In this document: in pieces, positions 11,848 through 58,397 of the stretch
How positions within the stretch are numbered: the stretch's first letter is position 1
How the letters are laid out: each line of letters begins with the position of its first letter
Source of the DNA: Brachynemurus nebulosus
Taxonomy: Eukaryota; Arthropoda; Insecta; Neuroptera; Myrmeleontidae
Direction of reading: 5' to 3'
Length of the DNA stretch: 64,000 nt
Assembly (NCBI GenBank): GCA_035578155.1
Contig: JAPWDM010000001.1
Coordinates: 90,719,024 to 90,783,023, forward strand
Translations under genes and position numbers: made by a program
Notes under the pieces: generated by a model
The model's input: the letters and a program-made list of their open reading frames with translations, nothing else
The model's database searches: none
What the model was told of the DNA's origin: nothing

Positions 11848-13150
11848 TATGAAAGAGTCTGGAACCATTACCATAGGTGAATTTGCCCAAGAAATGAAAT
11901 TCAACGATATGTATGCGATTGTGTAGCTTAGTGAAAGAGTAAACCATACGTATGGATTTTTCCTCAATATCTTCACATTTTGCGGAGTTATAATACCAAA
12001 TACCAAAAAATAGTGGTCTTATTCAAACTTTTTTTTCTCGTAAACTATTACAGATAAAACGATGAAACAAAATCCATATTGTTTGCTATGTCCAGTACTT
12101 TATTATATATTTTTTTCATTTAAAATGGACATTAAATACCCTTTATAAAATATGAAAAAAATATTCATTAAATTTTTTTAGCTCATTGTACAAGAGTGAC
12201 CACTTTCTTATTACTACCAAAAGAAAGCTCGCAAGCACTTCCCTCATCTCCCTGAATTTTATTTTTGTCAAAAGGGTGGAACATATTGAAAAAAAATAAG
12301 AACATATATATTTGGTGATGTTCATGGTATGTGTATGTGCAGGTACAGGTCAACAAATCTGACTTTACCTCTTCAAGGTCATTAAAAATGCACTCTTAAA
12401 GAAGTGAGACAGTACTTAATATAAAGAAAAAATGACCTTGAAGCGGCAAAGTCAGATTTGTTGAACTGTACCTACTTGTTTTTGAATTATGTTTTTAAGA
12501 AATATTTTGAATGAATAAATGAATCATTGGTACAGTTCAACAAATCTGACTTTGCCGCTTCAAGGTCATTTTTTCTTTATATTAAGTACTGTCTCACTTC
12601 TTTAAGAGTGCATTTTTAATGACCTTGAAGAGGTAAAGTCAGATTTGTTGACCTGTACCTGCACATACACATACCATGAACATCACCAAATATATATGTT
12701 CTTATTTTTTTTCAATATGTTCCACCCTTTTGACAAAAATAAAATTCAGGGAGATGAGGGAAGTGCTTGCGAGCTTTCTTTTGGTAGTAATAAGAAAGTG
12801 GTCACTCTTGTACAAGTAGCTAAAAAAATTTAATGAATATTTTTTTCATATTTTATAAAGGGTATTTAATGTCCATTTTAAATGAAAAAAATATATAATA
12901 AAGTACTGGACATAGCAAACAATATGGATTTTGTTTCATCGTTTTATCTGTAATAGTTTGCGAGAAAAAAAAGTTTGAATAAGACCACTATTTTTTGGTA
13001 TTTGGTATTATAACTCCGCAAAATGTAAAGATATTGAGGAAAAATCCATACGTATGGTTTACTCTTTCACTAAGCTACACAATCGCATACATATCGTTGA
13101 ATTTCATTTCTTGGGCAAATTCACCTATGGTAATTGTTCCAGACTCTTTA
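11848..13150. repeat. Near-perfect 1.3-kb palindrome (foldback element)
   Basis: Left arm ~11848-12470 and right arm ~12530-13150 are almost exact reverse complements around a ~60-bp spacer centred near 12500. Examples are AAAGAGTCTGGAACCATTAC against GGTAATTGTTCCAGACTCTT, and GGTACAGGTCAACAAATCTG against its complement at 12637-12656. Mirrored open frames (60-62 codons at 12143-12325 and 12645-12833) follow from the symmetry. Just outside, at 13150-13400, the sequence resembles arms of other foldbacks (GTGCGGAAAAACGG, then a GGGGTGATTGGGGG block). Near-identity implies recent formation or gene conversion between arms. Confidence 0.85.
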
Positions 13151-15809
13151 AATATGTTGTAGAATACTAAAAGCGGCACGTATTTTTTTTATGTGCGGAA
13201 AAACGGTTTTTAAGAGGTGAAATTTAATTTTTCAAATGTCTCGAAAACAGTAAGAGATAGAGCAAAAATTTAATTTGGCGATATTGCTCTTTTTTAAAGA
13301 GCTATCTATTGATATGCAATTTGTTCAAATTACATCAACAGGGGTGATTGGGGGTTAATATTGCAAAAAAAGGGGGGGGGGAGTGAAAAATAAATAATAT
13401 AAAAATTTTGTTTACAGAAATCTATACGTCAAAAAATTTAACTGACCTGTTTTTGCTCAATGTTCTTATATTAAGTCTATGGGTAGTTAACTAGGGGGTG
13501 ACTGTGTCGAGTAATCGTAGCATTTTGGTAGTTCAAGAAATTCTTTTTCATGGAAAATAGTTTAAGACAATTAGAATAACGCAGAAATGGAATTCTCGGA
13601 TTCAAAACGTCCCGTGTTATTTCCGAAGGTGTCAATTGCGACGATTTTCAGGTAGAGCAATTTGATACGTAGAGGAATAACTCAAATGACAACACTGTAA
13701 ACGGCTTGTAGGTTTCTGGTGGACCCGCATTATAACAGTGCTATAAAAAAAAAAAAATTCACCTTTTTAAAGACCGTAATTAATTCTATGATTTATTTTG
13801 TGTTATTTTGGAATAAATTCTTTTGTGCTCTGAAATTTGTAAATATTTTTTGAAATAATTTTAGTTCTATATGAATTTATATGTAACTTAACCAAAAGTT
13901 AATATTATACTATAAAAATGTGTTGAAATGCTCACATAGAAAATTCCTCACATGGAAAAATGCGCAAAGTGATAAATGCTCACAAGAAAAATGCCCAGGT
14001 TGATAAATCCTCACACTGAAAAATGCTCACATTAGTTATTAAACAGGTGACACAAAATTAATATTTCATGAATTTATCATGCAAATAAGTTGTTTAATAA
14101 AAAATTAGACATCTTAGAATCCAAACTAAATTATCGATCTCATTATATCCCGGTGGAATATTCTCGTAGGAGAAAATACAAATTTATTATAATGAGACCA
14201 ACTTTGATAAAATATTACATACAGGCTCTTTATACACAGAATTAACACACAGGATAAACTTTATCCCGACTCCAAGTTCCTGAGGGTAACAAAACTACTT
14301 GCACAATCACTCCCAAATAATGAAAACGAATTCGATGAAATTTAGTACAATATACTATTTACCCGGAATAAACACATAAAATCATTTTATCCCGATTGAC
14401 GTTTCCTGTGAGATGCAAAACCGGTTACATAATCACATCGAAATGACTGGACCAAATTCGATAAAATTTGGTACACAGATACTATTTACCCGGAATTAAC
14501 ACATAGAATTATTTTATCCCGACTGAAGTTTCCTGTAGGATGCAAAACTAGTTACATAATGACACCGAAATAACTAAATCGAATTAGATAAAATTTAGGA
14601 TACAGACACTAATTACCGTCAACACATACAACAATAATTTTAATATCACATAGGATAGTTTTATCCAGATTAAAAGCTCCTAGGGGATACAATACCGATT
14701 ACATAATCACGTCTAAATAGCTAAACCGAATGTGATGAAATTTAGTACACAGATATAATTTATCTTGAATCAACACATAGGTTAATACTAGCCAAGGTGG
14801 AGGGTCCTGTGGGATACAGAACCAGTTAGTTAATTACAGCGAAGTGACTGAACTAAATTCCATGAAATTTGATATATCTACAGAAGCTATTTACTACGAA
14901 TGCATATAGCAATAATTTTAATATTAATAATGCATAGGATAATTTTATTTTGATCCCACCCGAAGCTTCAATCGGGACAAAGTAATTGTGTGTTAATTCC
15001 CGGTAAATAGTATCCGTGTACCAAATTTCATCGAATTTGGTTCAGTCATTTCGATGTCATTATGTAACTGGTTTTGCATCCCACAGGAAACGTCAATGGA
15101 GATAAAATAATTTTATGTGTTTATTCCGGGTAAATAGTATCTTGTATCAAATTTCATCGAATTCGTTTTCATTATTTGACAGTGATTGTGCAAGTAGTTT
15201 TTAATTCTGTGTATAAAAAGTCTGTATGTAACATTTTATCAAAATCGGTTCAACCGTTTTGGCGTGATTGATTAACAAACATCCAAGCATACAAACTTTC
15301 ACATTGTACTCAGACCAAGATTTCTATACCAGATACGATTCAATAAATTGGTACAACTGTTTTGTCATTAGCGACCCCGTGGGAACTCTTCATCAGACTA
15401 AAATTATAATTCGTGTTAATCCAAATCATATATACCTACTATCTTTATTACCAAATTTAATTAGTGTCGATTCAGCCAATCTGGTCTCATTATAATAAAT
15501 TTGTATTTTCTCCTACGAGAATATTCCACCGGGATATAATGAGATCGATCATTTGGCCTGGATTCTAAGATGTCTAATTTTTTATTAAACAACTTAGTTG
15601 CATGAGAAATTCACGAAATATTAATTTTGTGTCACCTGTTTAATAACTAATTTGAGCATTTTTCAGTGTGAAGATTTATCAACGTGGGCATTTTTGTTGT
15701 GAGCATTTATCACTTTGCGCATTTTTCCATGTAAGGAATTTTCTATGTGAGCATTTCAACACATTTTTATAATATAATATTAACTTTTGGTTAAGTTACC
15801 TATAAATTC

Positions 15810-17905
15810 GGGTGGTGGACAAAAGAGCACACGGTCAAATTAATCCCCCCCCCCTAGATAAATAGTTTTATTACAGGACAAAAGCGCACAATTGTAAAGG
15901 TTATAAAAATAGGTACACACAAAATAAATATACTTTCAGCCTTTTTTATTTATATCTTATGATTTTTGATCTTCTCTGTTGTTAGGTAACTAGGTAACTA
16001 AAACATAATTAAATAATTAGAGTAAAATTCGTGTTGGCAATGGCTCAAGATAGGATGTCTCAGTTACCATAAAAATAGAAAAACATATTGGATAATTTTA
16101 TTAATTTTACTTGCACATGTGTTATTTGAGGAGCGCCAGTTACGTGAAAATTTCGTACTATGTAAAAAAACTCCAAGGGGGAAGGGCCTAGTGTTAAAAA
16201 TAATCTCAGTTTAAAACTCGGTATTTCACAAACGAAGCTTAAAAATTTAAAATGGTAAATGAAACTTAAACTTCATTTTTCAAGCTTTTTCTAACGATAT
16301 TTAACAGCAGTGGCTTCAAAACTGGGAGCCCCCCCACCCCAAGGAAGACGCGGATAACTGCCAGGGAAGGCGTCAAAACTTTTTAGTAAAAAAATAATTC
16401 CCATAATCATAATATCTACAAATAAATAAAAATTCGTATCGTAACGTGTCTATATTATTATATCTATATAAGGTAGGGAGACGTAAAAAAAATTATTTTA
16501 TTTTGGGTAGGCGCGAAAAGATTAATTTTATTTTAGGGAGGCGTAGTAACATAAAATTTGGAAACCGCTGTTCTTCACGATATGATACTAGAATGAAGTT
16601 TTATCGTCACTTTTTAATAAGGGAAAGCACTTTATTTAAAAAAATTCGTATTGTACATTAATAATTGAAATCTAGTTCTGTAGCATATACATGCGAAATT
16701 AGATATTCATAGGTTAAAAGAAATAGAAATTACGAAAGGTATGATAGACGAATAGATTTTGATAAATTATAAAGGTTCTGAAATTTTTTTCGAAACTCTA
16801 ATAGATTAATTTTTATGAAGAAATTTGTACTTACTAAAGTTATTACATATTAAGTAAATAAACCGGCAACTAATCGCTGGATTTCCCAACATCTGTAACA
16901 ACTCTATTACAAAGGATGGGGATGGGGTTGTAAATAGTCAGAAATAAGTAAGTGCAAAATAGTATATTGTGCAATAAGTGCGGGAAATTATCGATTGCCC
17001 ACAAAAGCGAAGTTGAGCGCACGAACGTAGTGAGTGCGCTCATTCGCTTGAGTGGGGCAATCGACAATCCCGCACGAGTTGCACATACTATTTTTTATTA
17101 CGAATTTCACATACTTTTTTCTATTATTATCACAATTTTTGACATTTTTATTACTTTTTAAAATAATATTTTTAAGTGTTCGTCTTTTTTCTGAATTAAT
17201 TATCGTTTAAATTACTTTGTTGGTGGTTTCTATAGAAATAATTATGAAATATTTATTAAATGAAAAACTAAGAGGCGGCTTTGCGTGTTTTGATTAAATT
17301 TTGCGTGTTTTATTGTCAATTTGCAGTGGAAAGTTACTTTCCACACGCAAAAAAGTATGCGGGAAGAGTACAGTGGGCAAACAGCTATTTTGCGTACAGA
17401 AATGTGTGCGCCAAGTTAGTACTTCTCCCGCATGAGTAATAAAAAATAAATTTCTATTCATTTGATAATTAGTTTGATAATTAGGAACTTGTAATTTGAA
17501 CGCCTACGAGATGGAAACTATCTTAAGTAACAAAGGAAAAAAACTTATAGTTGTAAGTAACTATACACATTTAGAAAATATAGGACAATTTCACTTAGAA
17601 TTTTATTTATTAATCCCTTTATTTATTAACGTCTTTATTTATTAACGCCTTTACCATCAAAGATTTTATAAAAAAATTTTTAATAGAATGAATTGATTTT
17701 ATTCACATTAGATTAAATATGTAACAAGTAACAGATTTCATATCAAGAAAATTGTCATAATTGTAATAAAATAAAATTATTCTATCCTTTAACCATTGTG
17801 CGCTTTTGTCCCATCATAAAAATAATTTTTGTGCGCTTTTGTCCTGTATCTTTTTAGGCCACCTGCTGATAGAAACTAACCATTGTGCGCTAATGTCCCA
17901 TGCTC
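15810..17905. mobile_element. 2.1-kb non-autonomous DNA transposon with 8-bp TSD
   Basis: It splits the right arm of the foldback element, and the intact left arm shows the empty site, so the insertion is unambiguous. ATAAATTC at 15802-15809 is duplicated at 17906-17913. The ends GGGTGGTGGACAAAAGAGCA and the complement GAGCATGGGACATTAGCGCA are imperfect inverted repeats. The motif GGACAAAAGCGCACA is repeated just inside both ends. The interior has two hairpins (16976-17080, 17320-17440) but no transposase. An 8-bp duplication fits hAT, though the ends are not typical CAGGG. Confidence 0.8.
16976..17080. repeat. Hairpin-forming inverted repeat
   Basis: GTGCGGGAAATTATCGATTG pairs with CAATCGACAATCCCGCAC, and GCGAAGTTGAGCGCAC with GTGCGCTCATTCGC. 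Short loop. It lies inside the 2.1-kb insertion and produces overlapping mirrored open frames that I reject as genes. Confidence 0.7.
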
Positions 17906-18072
17906 ATAAATTCATATAGAACTAAAATTATTTTTAACTCAATTCAAAAAATATTTGAAAATTTCAGAGCACAAAAGAATTTAGTCCAAAATAAATCATA
18001 AAATTAATTACGGTCTCTAAAAAGGTGAATTTTTTTTTTATAGCACTTTTATAATGCGGGTCCACCAGAAAC

Positions 18073-18716
18073 TTTCAAACCAATTTGCTACAGACACTAA
18101 CGTACGTTACATTAAGGTTATTTCTAGTAACTAAGGACATATAACTTTTAAAATAGGAAATATTTTAAAAGTTATATGTTCTTAGTTTCTAAGGGTTGCC
18201 AAAGTAATAAAGTTGTGTAAAACTGCCATGTTATAAATTCAACAGAGGTTTGGTTTACGTCTGTTAGAAATAGGTCAGTCAGTCAAACGCGAACAAAAAC
18301 CAAAAATATTACACGTCTGTCAAAAAAGCAGAAAACTTAACATTTTAGAAGCTCTAGAAACTAATAAGGATCCAAATAATGTTATCTTGAACGATTAAAT
18401 AGGGCTTATTCGTATCGGCATTACTCGCTAGCGGCTTGCAAGCACATATCGCTCGACTGCTTGCAAGCACATGCTTAAAAATGAGCACACTTAGCTTGCT
18501 AGCAACGTTGGTAAATGTATGTAATTATTACATAGTCAAGTCAAGCATTTGTCGACCTGAACTGGTTTATTATTCTAGGAATCTCCTAAGGTGGTTTATA
18601 ATGCATACAATATAGGTATATAATATAAATATATTCCTTGCCCTCTCAGTACATTTCTTGAAATCCCACCTATGGATATGAAAATACATACATATTCTTT
18701 TTTTTTTAATTTTCAG
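18073..18716. other. Sequence just upstream of the first supported collagen exon
   Basis: Contains a hairpin at about 18130-18203 (TAACTAAGGACATATAACTT against its complement) and a pair of CTTGCAAGCACAT words near 18440-18470. The ~40 bp before 18717 is pyrimidine-rich, as expected for an acceptor. No signal-peptide exon recognised. Confidence 0.5.
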
Positions 18717-54130
<35,414 letters not shown>

Positions 54131-55490
54131 GTAAGTCCAAAGAATCTTAAAATCACTTAAAATTAGTGTAAAAACCCCTCTAATGATAGAAGTTAGAAAA
54201 ATCAATATTGTAACACATTAGATTACTTTTAGTACTCTACTATAGATACTTTTGAGTATCAATAGTAACTTTTTATTGTTTTCTACTAACTGGTCAATTT
54301 AGTTTAAAGCAACTTAAAAAAGGAAGATGCTTCACAATTTATGTAAATTAATAACAATAGTATATTATTCAACCAGCTGGTGATAGCTATTATTCACGAA
54401 TATGAAATTGCAACACGAGCTAAGCTTACGAGGCGAATTTCGTAATGCATCTGAGTGAGTAATAGCCATTGCAAATGAGTAGAATACTATAATTTTTCTA
54501 CGACTTTCTTCCTTTTTTATTTAAATAAAATTGAATATAAATTTTAAATTAGAAGAATAATTTTTTTAATCTATTTCTAATTTCATTAAATGTTTGTATA
54601 TGTAGGTATGTATGGAAACGATCAAAATAAAATTCAAATTGTTTTGTTTACTTACACGTTACTACGCAACATATATGAAATTAAAACTTATAGATATATT
54701 ATTCATAAAACAATCGCAAGCCCATTGAATAGTGTAATACGGTGATTTCATTAGTCGAAAGGTATTAAGTAATGATCATTCCTTCACACCTTTGAATAAT
54801 GCTTAACTTTCTCAACAATTAACGGATATGTAATGATTCTGTTTTTCAACAGAAGTAGAAAAATAGAGTTTTAAGAAATTAAAAAATAACTAAAACCATA
54901 GACAAATGAACGTAATATTTACATTATACTTACTCTCGATTATTGCAACACGTTATGCCGTATCAAAATAGGGGAATGTTGCAATATTCGAGCAACCATT
55001 AGAGCGGCTTCCAATTTTTTTTTTTCAGTTTGAAATATCTTATTTTTAAAAACCAAAAATAAAACCATATAAAGAAATACGAAATCATATGCAAATATAT
55101 AAGCACATACACACTGATTCACTCATATAACACACGCATAATAAATTTTACACATCAATACGTAAAAAAGCACACTTGTACATAAAGATTTAAAACTAAC
55201 GGTAGTTTTGAAAATTACAGCTTTGTTTCTTTTTCACGAATTTTTAGTTCAAATCAGTAAAAATCATGCGCAGTTGGAAAAGTTGAAAATAATGCGTTCC
55301 TTTTAAAAAAATATATTACTTGTACTGATAGTTCAATGTTCCTTTTACTATGAATTTGAATTTGAACTGAGTTCAAAACAGTTCAATCAGTCCGGGATTT
55401 TTGTCAAGAATTTGAACTAGAATTTCAGTTTGTGTACAGTTTTGAAAAAATTATCAAAAAAAAAAGTTAATGAAGAATAATATCTACGAT
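54131..55490. other. Collagen intron, nothing recognised
   Basis: A/T-rich, without repeats that I can pair or any Gly-X-Y coding. Confidence 0.5.
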
Positions 55491-55493
55491 GTC

Positions 55494-55746
55494 TCGCGCA
55501 TACTCTTTCTCAACCTCGTATATCAAAAACTGCATGTTTTAGGACACACAAAAAACATTAAATATTGTATTTATATGTATACTTATCTGTATATATATTT
55601 ATATATGTAGGTAGCCGACATCAAGGAGCGTAATTAGCATAAATCTTAAGTTTATAATGATGAAAACACAGATTTAAATGCGTTTTTTTTATATGTCCAA
55701 AAATTGGAACTTTTCAGATACGAGGTTGAGAAAGAGTATGCGCGTC
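55494..55746. mobile_element. MITE, copy 2 of the 28328-28586 element (inverted)
   Basis: GTCTCGCGCATACTCTTTCT at the left and AGAAAGAGTATGCGCGTC-type sequence at the right. The interior matches copy 1 in reverse complement, including ACATGCAGTTTTTGATATA-type words and 'agcataaatcttaagtt'. Confidence 0.85.
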
Positions 55747-55799
55747 TACCATATCTACAGTTAGCGTCGTTAGTGTGGTAGCGTTGTCATACGATTGAG

Positions 55800-56175
55800 T
55801 AAAAAGCAAAGTTATTCAAATTTAAGTAATAATTAAAATATTTTTGTTGATTTTAACTATATATTTAAAATATTATCAAGGGAAACTAATTTGGGAAGTT
55901 TTTGGATTTTTATTAACCAATGTGGCGATTTGCTTCAAAAAAGATAATGTGTACTCCATCTAGTGTATGGGACATACACATTCTTATATCAATGGATTTT
56001 TGTTGCTTTTCTCTATGATGGTAGTATCATACACACACTTTACAAAATAAAACGACCATATTCTATTTTAGTCATGCTCAATATTTTTCGTATAACCAAC
56101 TGATAAAAAAATAAAAATAAAAAAACTACTCACACGTGAGCACAGTTTTTGTCCGCTAAATTTTACAATCCAACA
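55800..56175 (-). repeat. Probable 3' LTR of the copia relic (end uncertain)
   Basis: On the minus strand a purine tract, CAAGGAGAAG, is followed at 56175 by TGTTGGATTGTAAAATTTAG. TGTTGG after a polypurine tract is the usual start of an insect copia LTR. It directly follows the end of the RNase H frame. The lower boundary was not found, and I could not locate the partner 5' LTR. Confidence 0.5.
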
Positions 56176-58115
56176 CTTCTCCTTGAGTAGTTTTACTCGT
56201 AAGTGAGAAAATGGAGTTTTACTCAAGGGCATGGTAAAAATATCTGCTATTTGATCTTTTGACTTGATATATAGGGTGTTAGTGAATAAGTGCGAAAGAT
56301 TTTAACAGGTGATTGCTGAGGTTCTTTTATGTAAAAATGTTCATATAAAGCCAGGTCCGAAAACGCTTAGTTTACAAGATACAAAGTAGATGGGTATTAG
56401 ATAGCCCATATCAGTTTTGCGGTAGGAACAGTAACTGAAAATTATTATTTTTCTTGAAAACGGCTACGTGAGCGACAAAATACTAAGAGGTCACTTATGG
56501 GACACTTGAAAAAACATTTTCGAATAAAAAAAAATCATTGGCGGTTTTTTTTTCTTCAAAAATACATATGTCATCACGTGGCCGTACGGACGCCAACGGT
56601 TTGAGTGGAAATATTCTGTCTATTTCAGAATATGGGTATTTATCCTGTCATAGCGTGCTCCAAATTTTTTGTCAGTATCTCAAAATGTTTTTGAAATATT
56701 TAGGAAAATATTAAAAAAGACGAGGGAACCCTGTATCTTGGAAATTAAACGTTTTCGGACCTGAGTTTATATGAACTTTTTTACATAAAAGAATCTCAGC
56801 AATCACCTATTAAAATTTTTCGCACTTATTCCCTAACACCCTGTATATGGGAACAACAGTTTTCCTTATATGATCATTATTATAAACTTACGTTTAATCT
56901 CTATGTGCTTTTTGCCTTTAATAATTTCTCCTTCATCGAAATTTTCCAACATTTTAATAGAAGCAATGAAAAATTTTGATGGTTGATCACTTGATCAGAC
57001 TTTAATATTTTTAATTCCATCATCATTCTTTTAATCCATCCTTGTATAACCAACACAGCTGCTCTATACTCAGCTTCAGCTGAAGAAATAGCTGTTACTT
57101 TTTGCTTCTGAGCAATCCAAACAATTGGACCTCCATAATCGACTAAAATACCACTCGTTGAATTCATGTCAACACCATCACCTCCATAATTTGCATCAAA
57201 GTAAACTTTTAATTCTCCTTACTCATTGTCAGAGAAGGATATTTCATACTTGTCAGTACCTTGCAGGTATCTAAAGAGTCGCTCAGCAGTTCTCCAGTGA
57301 CTTACGTTTGGTTGATTTATATGACGACTCAAGTAGTTTACCACGTAACTGATGTCCGTCAACGGCTTGTCCGTCAATTCTTTATCGTTTACAAACTCGC
57401 TTATCTCCATACCTGGTTCCATTGGCATCACTAAATCCAAATTTTTCTAACATTTTTCGGGTGTAATCAGGTTGATTTAAAAAAATACCGTTTTTCAGGA
57501 AATTAATGTCCATTCCTAAGTAATGTAATTTTCCTTTTGCTGAACTTTCAGACGTAATTTCAAATTCTTTCGATAATTTCGATAGTAAATATTGGACTTC
57601 ACTTTTGCATTTACTAGTAATTAATCCATCGTCGACAAAAATTGAAATTATGATTAAACGATCTTCATTATAAAATACGCATGGGTTATCGTCAGTTGCT
57701 GTTAGTCCTAAATTTTTCAAGTAATTGGTTACTCTAATATTCCATGTCTTTGGAGCTTGTTTTAGGCCATATATACTTTTCAGTAATTTACAAACTTTTC
57801 TGGTCCCACTTGCAAATCCTTTTGATTGAGTCATGTAGATGTCTTCGGGTAAATCTCCATTTAAAAAGTCTCATAATAGTCTATATCATATTGTTGATCA
57901 CATTTCCTAGCAACTAATCTGGCATTCTTTTTATTTCCAGCTTTGGTACGAAATACCAATTTGCAAGTGAAAGCTTTGCAATTTTCTGGAAGTTCAGTTA
58001 ATATCCAAGTTTCCATCTTCAGTCAGGACTACATTTTTTCTTCCATTCCCTTTTTCCATTCAGAATCGGTTAATGCTTTCTCGGTAGAACAATTTTTTAC
58101 TTCTCCAATTAATCC
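56176..58115 (-). pseudogene. Ty1/copia reverse transcriptase and RNase H, decayed
   Basis: Minus strand. Near 58110-58030 the frame reads GEVKNCSTEKALTDSEWKKG, the usual start of the copia RT region. It continues 57834-57382 with LLKSIYGLKQAPKTWN and FVDDGLI, the YVDD-type active site, and LHYLGMDI. Then 57440-57219 has SYVVNYLSRHINQP and HWRTAERLFRYLQGT, and 57167-56901 has AQKQKVTAISSAEAEYRAAV, the RNase H core. Past a TA-type MITE insertion (56272-56843) the tail DQIADIFTMPLSKTPFSHLR ends just before the LTR. Frameshifts and stops separate these pieces. It is a dead LTR retrotransposon, not a host gene. Confidence 0.88.
56272..56843. mobile_element. 572-bp TA-type MITE inside the copia RNase H frame
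   Basis: Arms ~115 bp, TAGGGTGTTAGTGAATAAGT against the complement of ACTTATTCCCTAACACCCTG, with TA at 56270-56271 and 56844-56845. Removing the element and one TA brings the interrupted copia sequence back into a single frame across the junction. Confidence 0.85.
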
Positions 58116-58397
58116 AGGGCCGGCACGATCATATAGGTGAACTAGGCGACCGCCTAGGGCGCCAAAAATCTGCGGATGTAAAAATAATAAATTTTGCAAG
58201 CAGTATGTATTTTTGTGAACTAAATTCACTCTCCAAACGATTTTTATATTTATGTATTTTTATGTCAAAAAGGTTGATCGAATACATCGTATCTAGAAAA
58301 GTATATTAAGAATGGGCTCAGTCAACCATTTTTTTAATTATCTCTTTTTATGACTTTTTATTAAAATATTTTTTTAATGCTTAAAATAGTGTCGATA

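Larger units (their letters stand above)
13712..18072. mobile_element. FB-like foldback element with tandem-unit arms, interrupted
   Basis: Outer ends are reverse complements: GTTTCTGGTGGACCCGCATT at 13712 and AATGCGGGTCCACCAGAAAC ending at 18072. The match continues through 13770-14200 with ~15490-15801 and 17914-18012. Inside, about six imperfect direct units of ~125-150 bp (around 14245, 14371, 14498, 14646, 14771, 14928, each with 'acacata(g)gata...tttatcc') are followed by inverted units at 14960-15260. Arms built from tandem units are the hallmark of foldback (FB) elements. The right arm is split by an insertion at 15810-17905. Confidence 0.75.

Noticed and set aside
11686..12006. 106-codon minus-strand frame
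   Set aside because: Mostly within the left arm of the 1.3-kb palindrome; no domain, and its mirror is broken.
12143..12833. Paired 60-62-codon frames on opposite strands
   Set aside because: Mirror images caused by the palindrome.
16870..17161. Two overlapping 65-69-codon frames on opposite strands
   Set aside because: Explained by the hairpin at 16976-17080 within the 2.1-kb transposon.
16600..18716. Search for the collagen signal-peptide exon
   Set aside because: No ATG-led hydrophobic frame ending in phase 1 at a good donor was convincing; the exon may lie further upstream, possibly outside the window.
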